Shown: positions 1 to 10,393 of the stretch, in pieces
How positions within the stretch are numbered: position 1 is the stretch's first letter
Layout of the letters: every line of letters begins with the position of its first letter
Assembly (NCBI GenBank): GCA_030770425.1
Contig: JASJFT010000189.1
Location: 24,726 to 88,725 of the forward strand
Length of the DNA: 64,000 bases
Source: Darksidea phi
Lineage: Eukaryota > Ascomycota > Dothideomycetes > Pleosporales > Lentitheciaceae
Reading direction: 5' to 3'
Made by a program: the position numbers and the translations under genes
Notes under the pieces: generated by a model
Database searches by the model: none
Seen by the model: the letters and a program-made list of their open reading frames with translations, nothing else
What the model was told of the DNA's origin: nothing

Positions 1-2589
1 ATGGAAGAGCAGGCCGATAAGGAGCTGACACCAGAGCAGAAGGCCAAGTACGGCGTCGTAGCTCCAAACAGCTACGCCGGCGAATGGAAGCACGAGCCGC
101 GGCTCAATATTATGGATTTTTCGGCCAAGGACGTTGGCAAAGAGGTCACCTTCCGTGCTCGCATCCACCACCTGAGAAAGATGAGCTCCAAGCTGGTCTT
201 CTTTGTCTTCCGGCAGCAGCTCGCTACGATCCAGGGTATTTTGGTAGAACACGCCGATGTCTCCAAATACATGGTGTACTGGGCGGAGCACTTAGACGCT
301 GAGACCGTCGTGCTCGTCAAAGGTGTCCTCCAGGAGCCACAATCCAAGCAAGGCGAAGTTACGGGCGCTAGTATCCACGATGTCGAGGTCGCCGTCCACG
401 ACATCCACGTCGAGGCAGCAGTGACTGAGCATCTACCATTCAACGTCCACGAAGCCGAAGTTACCCAAGCAGAGGTCGACGAGGAGACGGCCAGGGAAGG
501 CCACAAGGAGGGCCACAACCGAGTCAAGATTGCGGACCGGACTCGCTTGAGCAACCGCGTTATTGATCTGCGGACGACTGCATCGCAGGGTATATTCCGA
601 ATCCAGTCCGCTATCTGCCACTACTTCCGATCGCACTTGGACAGCGAAGGCTTTATCGAGATTCACTCTCCCAAGCTGCAGGGAGGCGCCACAGAGTCGG
701 GTGCTAGTGTCTTCAAGGTTGAATACTTTGGTCGCGGCGCTTTCTTGGCCCAGAGCCCCCAATTAGCTAAGCAGATGTGCATCTCCGCCGACTTTGGCAA
801 GGTATACGAGATTGGCGCGGTCTTCCGAGCAGAGAACAGCAACACATACCGCCATTTGACCGAATACACTGGTCTAGATCTCGAGATGGCCATCGACGAG
901 CACTACCACGAAGTCCTCCGCGTGCTCGACCGCACTTTCAAGGCTATATTTACGGGCATCTACGAGCATCACCGTACCGAAATCGAGATTGTCAAGCGCC
1001 ACTTCCCGCACGAGGATCTTGTTTGGCTAGACCAGACACCCATCATCCCGTTCGCCGAAGCCATCCGGATGCTTAACGAGTCTGGCTGGAAAGACGAAGA
1101 CGGCAACCCCCTCGACGAGAATGAGGACATGGGGACGAGAGACGAGGTACAACTTGGACGCGTTATCAAGCAGAAGCTGGGCACAGATTACTACATCTTG
1201 GACAAGTTCCCTGTCAATGCCCGACCGTTCTACGCCATGCCCGATCCGAACAATCCGAATGTGACGAACTCGTTTGACATCTTCCTTCGTGGTCAAGAGA
1301 TTTTAAGTGGTGGTCAGCGTATTCACGACTCAACCATGCTTCTTGACAACATGAAGCGATTGAAGATTGATCCTCAGAGCATGGAGGAATATATCCAAGG
1401 ATTCCAATGGGGCGCACCCCCCCACGGTGGTGGTGGTATCGGGTTGGAGCGCATCCTCATGCTTCTTCTAAACCTAGGCAACATTCGACATGCATCCTTG
1501 TTCCCACGCGATCCCAAGAGTCTGCCAGAGAAGGCCATTATCAAGCAGCTGCGCCACCCAGAAGCAAGCACAATGCATCCTCCTTGGGAAGGCCAGGACC
1601 GCGCAGCTGCCGGTATGGAGTTCCAGTCTATCGAACAGCTCATTGCCAATTACGGAGATGCCACCAACACGTCGTGGCTAGAGCCTCGGACCGAGATATG
1701 GCGAGATGACTATACGGGTGCTGCAGTTGGCTTTGTTCCTCAAGATGGTTTCGCCATTACTGTCGGTGACCCTCTCTGTCATTCTTCTCAGTACTTGAAG
1801 ACCATGACTGGCTACCTAAAGTACATCAAGAAGGAGCGTAATCTCAAGCCACTCTGGCTCTTGGTGGGTGCGGAGGCAGAAGAGGTTCTTGCTACCAAGT
1901 TCAACTGGCGTACTTTCTCCGTCGTGGCCGAGCAGCGCGTGGATCCTGCCCACAATCCCGCCTTGCACGACTCCGATGTCCAGCGCAAGATCCGACACGC
2001 AGAGAAGGAGGGCGTGAAAATTGTTGATTATGCGCTGGGTAGCCCGCCACCCGAGGACATGAAGAAGAAGGTCGATGCTCGTGTCGAAGACTGGTTGAAG
2101 AACAGGAAGGGCCGCCAGGTACACTTGACCAACATTCACCCATGGCAAGATGAGGAGCACCGTCAATACCACATTGCGCAGACGCCCGATGGTACTGTCG
2201 TCGCCTTCGTCGCAATGGCTCAGTTGAGCCCAGAACACGGCTGGCAAGTCAAGTACTCGCTCGATTTTCCCAACGCTCCATCCGGGTCTATCGAGTACAT
2301 CGTCACTCACGCCCTAAAGGTCGTTGCCCAGGGCGGCGCGGAGACCGTCACCTTTGGCGGTGGCGCCAGCAGCAAGTTCACTCCTGGCCACAACGTCAAG
2401 GGCACGCGTGTCAAGGTGCTGAGTCGGGCATACCACGCCATTGCGACCGAGCTCAAGCTCACGAACAAGACCGAATTCAGAGAGAAGCTGGGTGCTACGG
2501 ACGATCCGAGCTATATTTGCTACCCGCCGCATGGGCTGGGCCCGTTGGCGATTAAGGCTATCTTGAACTTTTTTGAGGATGACGACTAG
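1..2589 (+). CDS. erdS: Ergosteryl-3beta-O-aspartate synthase: aspartyl-tRNA synthetase fused to DUF2156
   Basis: Single-exon frame of 862 codons. Residues about 35-150 form the OB-fold anticodon-binding domain of cytosolic AspRS. Residues about 180-520 form the class II catalytic core: motif 2 reads FRAENSNTYRHLTE near 275-290 and motif 3 GGGGIGLERILM near 476-487. An ordinary AspRS would end near residue 525 (FPRDP), but this protein continues for more than 300 residues as a DUF2156 / lysyl-phosphatidylglycerol-synthase-like GNAT transferase domain (about 540-855). Known of the family: such fusions in higher fungi charge tRNA-Asp and then transfer the aspartate to ergosterol at membranes. 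The first ATG is base 1 of the window, and fungal homologues usually carry a longer charged N-terminal extension, so the true start may lie outside. Function is inferred from architecture; I am confident of the fusion itself. Confidence 0.93.
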   Translation: MEEQADKELTPEQKAKYGVVAPNSYAGEWKHEPRLNIMDFSAKDVGKEVTFRARIHHLRKMSSKLVFFVFRQQLATIQGILVEHADVSKYMVYWAEHLDAETVVLVKGVLQEPQSKQGEVTGASIHDVEVAVHDIHVEAAVTEHLPFNVHEAEVTQAEVDEETAREGHKEGHNRVKIADRTRLSNRVIDLRTTASQGIFRIQSAICHYFRSHLDSEGFIEIHSPKLQGGATESGASVFKVEYFGRGAFLAQSPQLAKQMCISADFGKVYEIGAVFRAENSNTYRHLTEYTGLDLEMAIDEHYHEVLRVLDRTFKAIFTGIYEHHRTEIEIVKRHFPHEDLVWLDQTPIIPFAEAIRMLNESGWKDEDGNPLDENEDMGTRDEVQLGRVIKQKLGTDYYILDKFPVNARPFYAMPDPNNPNVTNSFDIFLRGQEILSGGQRIHDSTMLLDNMKRLKIDPQSMEEYIQGFQWGAPPHGGGGIGLERILMLLLNLGNIRHASLFPRDPKSLPEKAIIKQLRHPEASTMHPPWEGQDRAAAGMEFQSIEQLIANYGDATNTSWLEPRTEIWRDDYTGAAVGFVPQDGFAITVGDPLCHSSQYLKTMTGYLKYIKKERNLKPLWLLVGAEAEEVLATKFNWRTFSVVAEQRVDPAHNPALHDSDVQRKIRHAEKEGVKIVDYALGSPPPEDMKKKVDARVEDWLKNRKGRQVHLTNIHPWQDEEHRQYHIAQTPDGTVVAFVAMAQLSPEHGWQVKYSLDFPNAPSGSIEYIVTHALKVVAQGGAETVTFGGGASSKFTPGHNVKGTRVKVLSRAYHAIATELKLTNKTEFREKLGATDDPSYICYPPHGLGPLAIKAILNFFEDDD

Positions 2590-3356
2590 TTGGGTTCAAG
2601 GGTATACTGAGATTGGGGGTAACTTATGATACCACGGGGCGTTTGGGATGGCATAAGACAACTATATATGTATTGTTGCCGTTTTTCTTTCCCGATTGAA
2701 GGGGTTTCTTTTGCGATTCCTGTTCCTTAAAATATTAGTTTTTGCTCAAGAGATTAATGGATTTTGAGTGGACAAATTGACCATCGATGGCCAGAACTAA
2801 TTGTGGAACTAGTGACCACATAATGGGGATTAACTCGGACGGTCAGAACCGAAACCACGCCTGCAACGAACATCGCTTCCCTAAACTGATGCCAAGTGGA
2901 GATTGTGGATCATAATTGTTTAATTACGTGCAGTTCCGAGTCGGAACGCTCTCAGTCAAAGCCATTGACGTGCGGGGAAAACTCGGAACACCCAAAGCGC
3001 GGGGTCGTGCCCGGACCTCGTTTTCGGCTTTTGCAAGCTGCATCAGCTTGTGTGCGATTGGATGGAGCTAGCCTATGAAGATTGATGATGCTCCAAAACC
3101 CTTTTGCCCCGTGCGAGCTGATGTCGCGTGTGTGCCTGCGATATTTGGGTTGTCGGATCGAGGAGGTGTGGGAAGGGAGTGGATCAGGGCGTAAGCGTAC
3201 AGTTGGCTTCTCTTGGTCAGATGGCTGGGCGTGTATAAAGCAGATGGTGAGGGCTCCTTCCGGGCCGTATAGCTGAGCTTAGTGTTTGAGCTACTCTTCA
3301 TTCTCACGTCCCAGTTCCCCTCCTACCCACCCACATATCTCATCCCAACCATCATA
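2590..3356. other. Intergenic, 3' flank of erdS and CYP53 promoter
   Basis: No convincing coding sequence. Short frames here have no recognisable content. The last 130 bases hold the probable core promoter of the P450 gene, including a TATA motif and a pyrimidine-rich leader just before the start codon. Confidence 0.6.
3234..3239 (+). promoter_or_regulatory. TATA box of the CYP53 gene
   Basis: A TATAAA hexamer lies 118 bases upstream of the CYP53 ATG, in GC-richer surroundings and followed by a CT-rich leader, the usual arrangement for a regulated fungal promoter. The assignment rests on position and sequence only. Confidence 0.5.
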
Positions 3357-5021
3357 ATGTTCTTAACCACCCTCCTCCACCCCTACACTCTCGCCCTCAT
3401 CCCTATCCTCTATTACCTGCTCCCCTACCTACGTAACTGGTCCATCCGCTCCATTCCGGCGCCCTTCCCGGCCCAGTTCACAAATCTCTGGCTGCTGTAC
3501 CAGGCGCGGAGGGGGCGGCGCTATCTAGCTGTTGATGCTGCCCATAAGAAGTACGGCACTTTTGTCAGGATTCAACCCACGCATGTTAGTGTGGCGGATG
3601 CGGAGGTTGTGAGTGTAATTTATGGGCATGGCAATGGGTTTTTGAAGAGGTGAGTGACATATTGCGTAGACATGGGATGAGATAGGATAGGATAGGATAG
3701 AAGGGGTTGAGCTAATTCAGACAAAAACAGCGAATACTACGACGCCTTCGTCTCTATCCGCCGCGGTCTTTTCAATACGCGTGACCGCGCTGAACATACG
3801 CGGAAACGCAAAACTGTCTCGCATACTTTCTCTGCTAAATCCGTCGGCCAGTTTGAACAGTATATCCATCACAACCTTGAGGAGCTCCAGAAGCAATGGG
3901 ACCGGCGCGCTGCTTCTGTTCCCAAAGGGGAGTACTACGGCATGGATGCTCTACATTGGTTCAATTACCTGGCCTTCGATGTTATCGGCGATTTGGCGTT
4001 TGGAAAGCCGTTTGGTATGCTGGAGAAGGGGAAGGATGTTGCCGAGGTAAGGCGGTTGGGCGAGAAGGAGGTTAGTTATGCACCGGCTATCGATGTGTTG
4101 AATCGGAGAGGTGAAGTCTCTGGGTAAGTTGTACTCTACCTATATAGCTTTTTATCTGGGGTACTAATGGCGAGGAGAACTCTAGGATGCCTCCCCCAAC
4201 TCAAACCCTACGCCAAATACCTCCCGGATCCCTTCTTCTCCAAAGGTATCGCCGCCGTCGAAAACCTCGCCGGCATAGCAATCGCCTGCGTCAGCGAGCG
4301 TCTCAACAACCCCTCCGACCGCGTCGACCTCCTTGCTCGTCTAATGGAAGGTCGAGACGAAACTGGCGCTAAACTATCCCGCGAGGAGCTCACCGCCGAA
4401 GCGCTCACTCAACTTATCGCCGGCTCGGACACGACATCGAACACAAGCTGCGCACTTCTATACCATTGTCTGAGTAACCCGGGCGTGGTGAAGAAACTAC
4501 AGGCAGAGCTCGATGCGGCATTGCCAGATGCAGATGCCGTTCCGCAATTTGCCCAAGTAAAAGACCTTCCCTACCTCGACGCCGTGATAAAAGAAACAAT
4601 GCGCATCCACTCAACCTCGTCCCTCGGTCTCCCACGCGTCGTCCCCCCAGGTCCGGGCATAACGCTAACCTCGTCCCAAAACCCCAACGACACGCACCAT
4701 TTCCCCCCAGGCACCGTCCTCAGCGTGCCCTCGTACACCATCCACCACAGCACCGCCATCTGGGGCGCAGACGCATCGTCCTTCCGACCCGAGCGCTGGG
4801 AAAAAGTTGACGAGCAGCAGAAGGCGGCGTTTATCCCGTTCAGCTATGGCCCGAGGGCCTGTGTGGGGCGCAATGTGGCCGAGATGGAGTTGGCGCTTAT
4901 CGTGGGGACGGTGTTTAGACGGTATGAGTTTGAGTTGAGGCAGGGGTCCATGGAGACTAGAGAGGGGTTTTTAAGGAAGCCTCTAGGCTTGGAGGTGGGC
5001 ATGAGAAGGAGGACCGTGTAG
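3357..5021 (+). CDS. bphA: Benzoate 4-monooxygenase cytochrome P450 (CYP53 family)
   Basis: Three exons: 3357-3649, 3731-4123 and 4178-5021. The joins restore the family sequence GFLKSEYYDAFVS and RGEVSGTLGCLP. An N-terminal hydrophobic anchor (residues 1-25) is followed by the P450 fold: I-helix AGSDTTS, K-helix ETMR (ExxR), PERW, and haem loop FSYGPRACVG with the cysteine ligand. The phrases RRGRRYLAVD, YGHGNGFLKS and RRGLFNTRDRAEH are typical of CYP53, which para-hydroxylates benzoate to 4-hydroxybenzoate at the endoplasmic reticulum with NADPH-P450 reductase, feeding the beta-ketoadipate route and detoxifying plant benzoates. The second acceptor is an NAGNAG pair (4175 or 4178), so one arginine is optional. 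Intron 1 contains a GGATA tandem repeat. The gene converges on the AA8-AA12 gene. The family call is firm; the substrate is inferred. Confidence 0.93.
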
Positions 5022-6124
5022 AGTGTTGATGGACGTGGGGAAGAATATATGAAGGCTGAGGTATGTGTGGAGTTGCCCGAGAGTGTTAATAACAACGTGA
5101 TGATGGATCTGCATCTGGATAAGATTGCATAGACCTTTTGTGGTCGTGATTGTACAAAGGAACTAGCTGAGCTTAGGCGAACTATGCCACAGACTATTCC
5201 AGTTCATCGAAGTGAAAATTTTGAGGCGCATGGGAGACTATAGCCATAGAAACTATAGCGAATTTGCTCGACGTCATTTATCTCGTCCATTTACGGACAT
5301 GGAACGGGGAGGGGGAATGCCGGTATTTCGATGAGAAACATTACCCTATATGTCCACACCACTGACGGACAACGAAGAGTTCTTCATTGCAGGAGGCTTG
5401 CATATGGTCTAAGTGTTATTCCAAGTATTATATCACACGACGGATCTCGACAGAAAAGTCGAAGGAAGTAACATAGTAGCGACCTTGTCCTGCCGCAGTG
5501 TATTTCGCAGACATGAAAGGATAGGTCATTTAGAGCCCATTGTAGGCACACCTGTCCACACCATCTCAACGGCGTAGCAAAAGCCCGACTATGCCGCTTG
5601 CCATGCATGCTGGCCGCAAGTCGGGAGAAGTCCTTCCTCGGTCACTTTTTGCCGCTTGGCTGCACGCAGATCCATTCCTCGTCTTGTCGTTGCACTTTGT
5701 GCTGACCTTTGCGGAATGATTCGGGCGGGTGCTGTGGTGTGCGTTATTGAGAGGATTTAATGGGGTGATTTTAGCTTATGGCAGGGTCATGGTGGTTGGA
5801 GTGGGAGTGGGAGTGGGAGTGGGAGAATCGCGTTTTGATCGTGGAGTTGAATGCAGTTGAAGGTGGAGGTGAGCACCGAGTGATTTGGGTTTAGGAAGGA
5901 GCAAAGAGGCGCTATACCGTGTGGCTGGTAGGGATGGATCTGACTGGCATTGGCTTGTACGGCTAAAAGAAGTCATTCAGAACTTAGGATGGGAATTATC
6001 ATCACATTCAACATGCTACGCCCATACAATCACGCGTGTTAGTTAAAGCCAGGCTGCGGATTAGCATGGTTGTAGGGGAACGAGAGAATACTTGCACTAC
6101 TCTAGCATTATATACAGATCGCGA
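5022..6124. other. Intergenic between convergent CYP53 and AA8-AA12 genes
   Basis: About 1.1 kb without a convincing gene. Short frames on the minus strand at 5384-5608 and 5776-5976 have no recognisable motif, and the second is partly made of the GTGGGA repeat. Confidence 0.55.
5799..5825. repeat. (GTGGGA)n microsatellite
   Basis: Four exact tandem copies of the hexamer GTGGGA with partial units at both ends. Purine-rich on the plus strand; no associated gene. Confidence 0.9.
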
Positions 6125-6173
6125 CTACAAACTTCTACTGTGTTTCGTGCGGACTTTACAAAAGAGACTCCCT
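6125..6173. repeat. Solo terminal-inverted-repeat fragment of the TA-flanked element
   Basis: The stretch matches the TIR of the element at 30861-31286, sharing CTACTGTGTTTCGTGCGGAC followed by TTACAAAAGAGACTCCC. The outermost 30 or so bases of the TIR are missing, and the match stops at the stop codon of the AA8-AA12 gene (6172-6174). No internal part of the element and no partner TIR is seen nearby, so this is a relic left by excision, recombination or deletion. Confidence 0.85.
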
Positions 6174-8284
6174 AGGACTGGCCCAAGATCCACAGCTCAC
6201 CATTGTTGGATATATCGCTCGTCATGAACAGTCTACCCTGCTTATCAAACGCGAGACCAGCCGGCCTGAAGCAACCAGAACTGAATGAAGGCCCATTGCC
6301 CTGGCACTTCGTCACGTCTGGATTCCAGAAGATATCCTTTGCCGCAGTGTTGCTCGTCAACGGATCGACCGGGACATACATCCCAGCAGTATCCTTTTTG
6401 AAGGGTACAGAAACAAGCTTGAAACCCGTGGTGGGGTTGCGGTTCCAAGAGCCGTGGTAAGTGATGTACATGTTGCTGCTAGTGGCATCGAACTTGCAGT
6501 CGATGGGCGCAGAGTGCGGCATGAGCGTCATGGAGGCCTTGGTAGCCTTCTGGTTGCAGGTGTCGTCATTGAAGGTGCTGTTGGGGGCTTGCACGAACCA
6601 GTCGCCAACCTTGAAGGTCTTGTCCGTGAAGTCGCTGGGCTGCCAGACGGTGAAGCAGGACGGGTAACCGTACCAGTTGTTGTTGGGTTTGGTAATGTCA
6701 CCCATGTAGTGGATCTTCTCACCGGGGTTGTTCTGGTGGATGTCTTTGGATTGGCCGTTGACGACGCGTTTGAACTCGTCTCCGCTGTTTTCTACACCCC
6801 AGAGGCTACACGGCAGTTAATATCATCAATATTATACTACGATGAGGTTAAGACTCACTGGTTGTTGTTGTCGAAGCAGACACCGACGTCATTACGCTGC
6901 CCGTAGCCGGCATTGTAGCCACCAGACACATAGTTGTAACCGCCGCTAGGAATCTTGGTAAGATCAAAGACCTTGACAATGGCACGGCCCGTCTTCGGGT
7001 CAGCGGTGGCTGCGTCGATGTTGGAATTGGAGCCGTGAGAGACAACGAGCAAATTTGGGTTGGCCGGCGATAGTGCGAGCGTACGCGTCAGGTGGGAGCC
7101 ACCGTTGTACATTCCGGTGATAATGGTGGTTCTCGTTCCTACCGTGCCAGCAGCAGCGTCATACGGATATGAATACACTTGAGTCATGGAGCTAGCATAG
7201 AGAGTCTTTCCGTCGGCACTCAAGGCAATGCCGTGGTTCAGACTGTTCAAAGACACGAGCATCTTGGTGGAGGTGATGCAACCTGTCTCGGCCATGACAT
7301 GGTAAGAGATACCCTTGCCAGACTGGACGACCAGCATGTTGCCGTTGCTGTCAAACTGAATGCTTCGAGGGCTTGTCAAGCCTCCCGCGATCTTGGTAGC
7401 CTGCCAGCCACTCGCTAATCTGCTCTGGAATGCGGCGTTTCCGGCGTTGCACGTAGCTGGAATGGCGGCCGGGGCCTTGGATCCCGACGTCGACGTCGGC
7501 TTGACGCTCGTCACAACGGTGGTGGGGGCGCCGGTTGCTACGGGAGCTGTTAGCAAATTGGTTTTCACCAAGGCGTCAAAGTTGTTGATGCGAGCGGCGT
7601 TAAGATCATGATGCCATTTTCCCCATTTGGCGTGTACGTTGAACGCAGAGTCGTTGCGGGCAGGGTCTTCCACAGCGGAGACGCCGTAGGCCCAAGCAAA
7701 TTCCGTGATACCGGTACCATTCAGCGCGAACCGTTGGTCCTCGTTAGATTGCCAGCCAGTGCAACCTTTGCACAAGGCGTTCACCGTCCAGTGCGTGCTG
7801 TTGGTCTCCGTACCCTTTAGGAGAAAATGCTCGGCGCCATCGTAGCCTAGAGGCATGCTGATTCCACTATAGACTATGAGAAGAATACATATGTGTTCAA
7901 TAGGGAAACATACAAGGCAAATCGCGCTGATGCAACTCCAGATTTGCCATTGGCCCAGGCAAGCGTGAGGGGATTCCACACCATGTTGCCACCCCAAGAA
8001 AAACCGCCCCACATGTTGCTTATGGGTGCAGTGATCTTGATGATTGCGTCATAAGGATCTGTAACATTCTTCGGAAGGGCAACACCAAAAGTCATGCCTG
8101 ACTCTGCGTCGGAGTATGAAGAATAACAGATCTTGGTCTTCGCATCGCACACAACTTTAGATTGGGCCTCACCTTGTGCAAGGGCTGCGGTATATGTTAG
8201 TGCTAAACGCACAATTGGAGGGTGAGTATCTTTACCATAGCCCGCAAGCGCAAGAGCACCGCCGAGGAGTTGGGTGGAATGCAT
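6172..8284 (-). CDS. Secreted AA8-AA12 oxidoreductase (cytochrome domain plus PQQ-dependent pyranose/sorbosone dehydrogenase)
   Basis: Four exons on the minus strand: 8284-8236, 8184-7914, 7866-6859 and 6805-6172 (653 aa). A signal peptide (about residues 1-20) precedes a cellobiose-dehydrogenase-type b-haem cytochrome domain (AA8/DOMON, about 22-215) with FSWGGNMVWNPL and NSTHW holding the probable Met and His haem ligands. A Ser/Thr/Pro linker leads to a six-bladed beta-propeller of the L-sorbosone/glucose dehydrogenase type (AA12, about 260-650), with LTSPRSIQFDSNG, LNHGIALS, GQRNDVGVCFDN, NPGEKIHYMGD and GCFRPAGLAFD. Known AA12 enzymes oxidise sugars with PQQ and pass electrons through the cytochrome, for example to lytic polysaccharide monooxygenases. 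No CBM1 follows; the protein ends at GELWILGQS, where a repeat fragment begins, so the C-terminus may have been trimmed. Architecture is clear; substrate is not. Confidence 0.88.
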
Positions 8285-9013
8285 GCTGAATCGTAGAGAG
8301 GAATGTGAGTAACCAGGTCCTACTTTCTCAATACTAGGACCCGCAACTCTTTATGGCTGAAAAAACTACACATGGTCGCAATTGATGGTCACAAGGAGGC
8401 ATGTGGGGAATTCTCCATATCCTGTTGCACTCCACCATGTAATAGTATAGTTTTAATGAAGAAGAATGTGGAGAAGCATTCGAGAAATCACATCGAGTGG
8501 CCAATCTTCGCCGAAGAAATTGCAATATACGGCCGGCAAATCCAATTGCAGTAATTATTCGACACCCTGGCCCGGTCGATCTCTTTGGGTAAGTTTCAGA
8601 GTAGGCGCGGCAATAGGTGTGTCTAGTGATTGGGTCGCTTCGCGGGTGATGGGTAAAGGCTAATATGACCTGAGTGAACGTTTGCCCCATATATTTTGAC
8701 GGATTGAAGCTACATCCAAGCCTGGATATGATAGAGCGATAACCCGGTTTGTCGCCCAGGGGGGTCATCGAGCATGGGGTAGGTGCATCTAAACGCTATG
8801 GCCAGCACGGCAGATGTTGTGAGCGATCCAGAATTCTAGCTGCACGTGAATAACAAGGCGAACCGGGGCAAAATATTATTGTGATACCAAAGCCTGTCTT
8901 GAGATAGATTGTTGGTAATATACGCTCGTGTGGTGCAGAGCGAGAACCCGGAATGTACTCGATCAGGTCGTACGAGTGCTGTAAGATAGCTTTCCTGGGT
9001 CATCCTTCTGGAC
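8285..9013. other. Intergenic, AA8-AA12 promoter side
   Basis: Upstream region of the AA8-AA12 gene and 3' flank of the next gene. A 144-codon minus-strand frame at 8334-8768 shows no domain-like composition. I see no further feature. Confidence 0.5.
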
Positions 9014-10357
9014 CTAGCCAGATGAGAGGACCTTGCTCTGCCATGAACATAGATCCACGATCGTTGTTATAGTGTTGACCTCTTGACAACTGTCTTGGAG
9101 CTTTCCCCGAACAAAACTCTCGTTAAGTGCTTCGATGTCAGCAGACGTCTTCCCCCACGCATCAATGCCTTTCGTCCCGGATGGAAGGAGATGGCTTTCT
9201 CCTGATAGTCGCAGAAGGGTGTCGGCAGTCTCCTCGTCCGCCGACGCGATCTGTGTCTGCAAATAGACTGCCTGCTGCAATAGAGACCGCTCGTTCGTGT
9301 CGCTGCGTGAAATGTGAAACAGGTGGGGGAGGGCCTTCGCCATCACCTTTTCTGAACGTATGTGCTCTTCAACTTCGATGCTAATGTCGCGCTGGTCGTC
9401 AGACCAACCCGCTTTAGCGGCATTTAAAGCAGGTGGTTGCTGAATGGACTCGTGAGATACTATGGTGGTCGCGCGAGATGCGACGTAGCGGTTGTAATAG
9501 TCTCGAATCTGGGAGTCTGACGAGGCGAGATCTAGTGTGGAGGTTCCTTCGATAGACCGCTTTACTGGCGAGGCATCCTCAATGAAGCCAGACTCTTCTT
9601 CCATCTTCGCTAGCTCTTCCTGTACCCACTCCACTATCTCCTGTCGCGCACAACTAAGCGCATATACTTGTTTTTGTAGATTCGATGTTCCTCTCGATAC
9701 ATTCTGCGCTTCGTTTTTTGCAGCATTTACCCGGTCCATGCTTGATCTCGCTTCCAGGACTTCCTTCTTCACCTTCAAGATCAACGAACCATCATCGTTG
9801 GCCTGCGTGAGACTATCTAGACGTTCTGCGGGTAGATCGGGCTGCTCGCCGATGGCGTTTCTTATAAGATCCCTGGGTTCCTCCGATCCATGAACCGGGC
9901 TCGCATTGAGTAACTTTTCCAGAGATTCTTGAATGACCTGAAGTTCTGCGAAGCAACGTCGCTTTCGAAGAAGAGCTATATAGCTTCGAGTGACTTCGTT
10001 GTCGTGTTGTGAACCAACCTCTGCTGGCGATTCTAAAATATTGCGGTTCTGCAGTTGCTCTAATGACGCTTGAAGTTCTTCATGCCGTTTCTGGACAGTG
10101 ACTCGGGTTCGAATGGCGTTCAAATAGCTTTTTCGAACACTTTGCAGCCCCGGGGGATTCGTTGCGACAACAGAACAGTTGTATGGACACTCGTGATTGA
10201 GGTGTTGAAGTTGTGTTGTATCATTGACGGGCCGCAGACCTGCGGTGAGATACTTTGAAAGAGTTCTTCGTATTTTCAAAGTATCATCTCGAGAATTGAT
10301 GTAAGAAAACAGGGATCGGTCGATATCTGGCACCGGGCACGGTGTTGGGGCTGGCAT
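9014..10357 (-). CDS. Unknown coiled-coil protein
   Basis: Uninterrupted 447-codon frame from the ATG at 10357 to the stop at 9014. The frame is open a little further upstream (to 10393) but without another ATG. The protein is soluble and rich in Glu, Gln, Leu and Ser, with heptad-like segments around residues 80-140, 200-270 and 330-380. It has a conserved-looking N-terminal block with a Cys pair (HECPYNCS) and ends with a Trp-containing segment (DLCSWQSKVL). No catalytic motif, signal peptide or membrane span is seen. The length and lack of breaks argue for a real gene. A structural role, for instance in a microtubule or tethering complex, would suit the coiled coils but is a guess; I do not recognise the family. 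Confidence 0.75.
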   Translation of the reverse strand: MPAPTPCPVPDIDRSLFSYINSRDDTLKIRRTLSKYLTAGLRPVNDTTQLQHLNHECPYNCSVVATNPPGLQSVRKSYLNAIRTRVTVQKRHEELQASLEQLQNRNILESPAEVGSQHDNEVTRSYIALLRKRRCFAELQVIQESLEKLLNASPVHGSEEPRDLIRNAIGEQPDLPAERLDSLTQANDDGSLILKVKKEVLEARSSMDRVNAAKNEAQNVSRGTSNLQKQVYALSCARQEIVEWVQEELAKMEEESGFIEDASPVKRSIEGTSTLDLASSDSQIRDYYNRYVASRATTIVSHESIQQPPALNAAKAGWSDDQRDISIEVEEHIRSEKVMAKALPHLFHISRSDTNERSLLQQAVYLQTQIASADEETADTLLRLSGESHLLPSGTKGIDAWGKTSADIEALNESFVRGKLQDSCQEVNTITTIVDLCSWQSKVLSSG

Positions 10358-10393
10358 CGCTCCAAATGTATTGTTTACAGCCGGCTTGACCAA

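Noticed and set aside
3357..8284. Secondary-metabolite cluster around the P450
   Set aside because: No polyketide synthase, NRPS, terpene synthase or cluster regulator nearby, and CYP53 belongs to primary aromatic catabolism.
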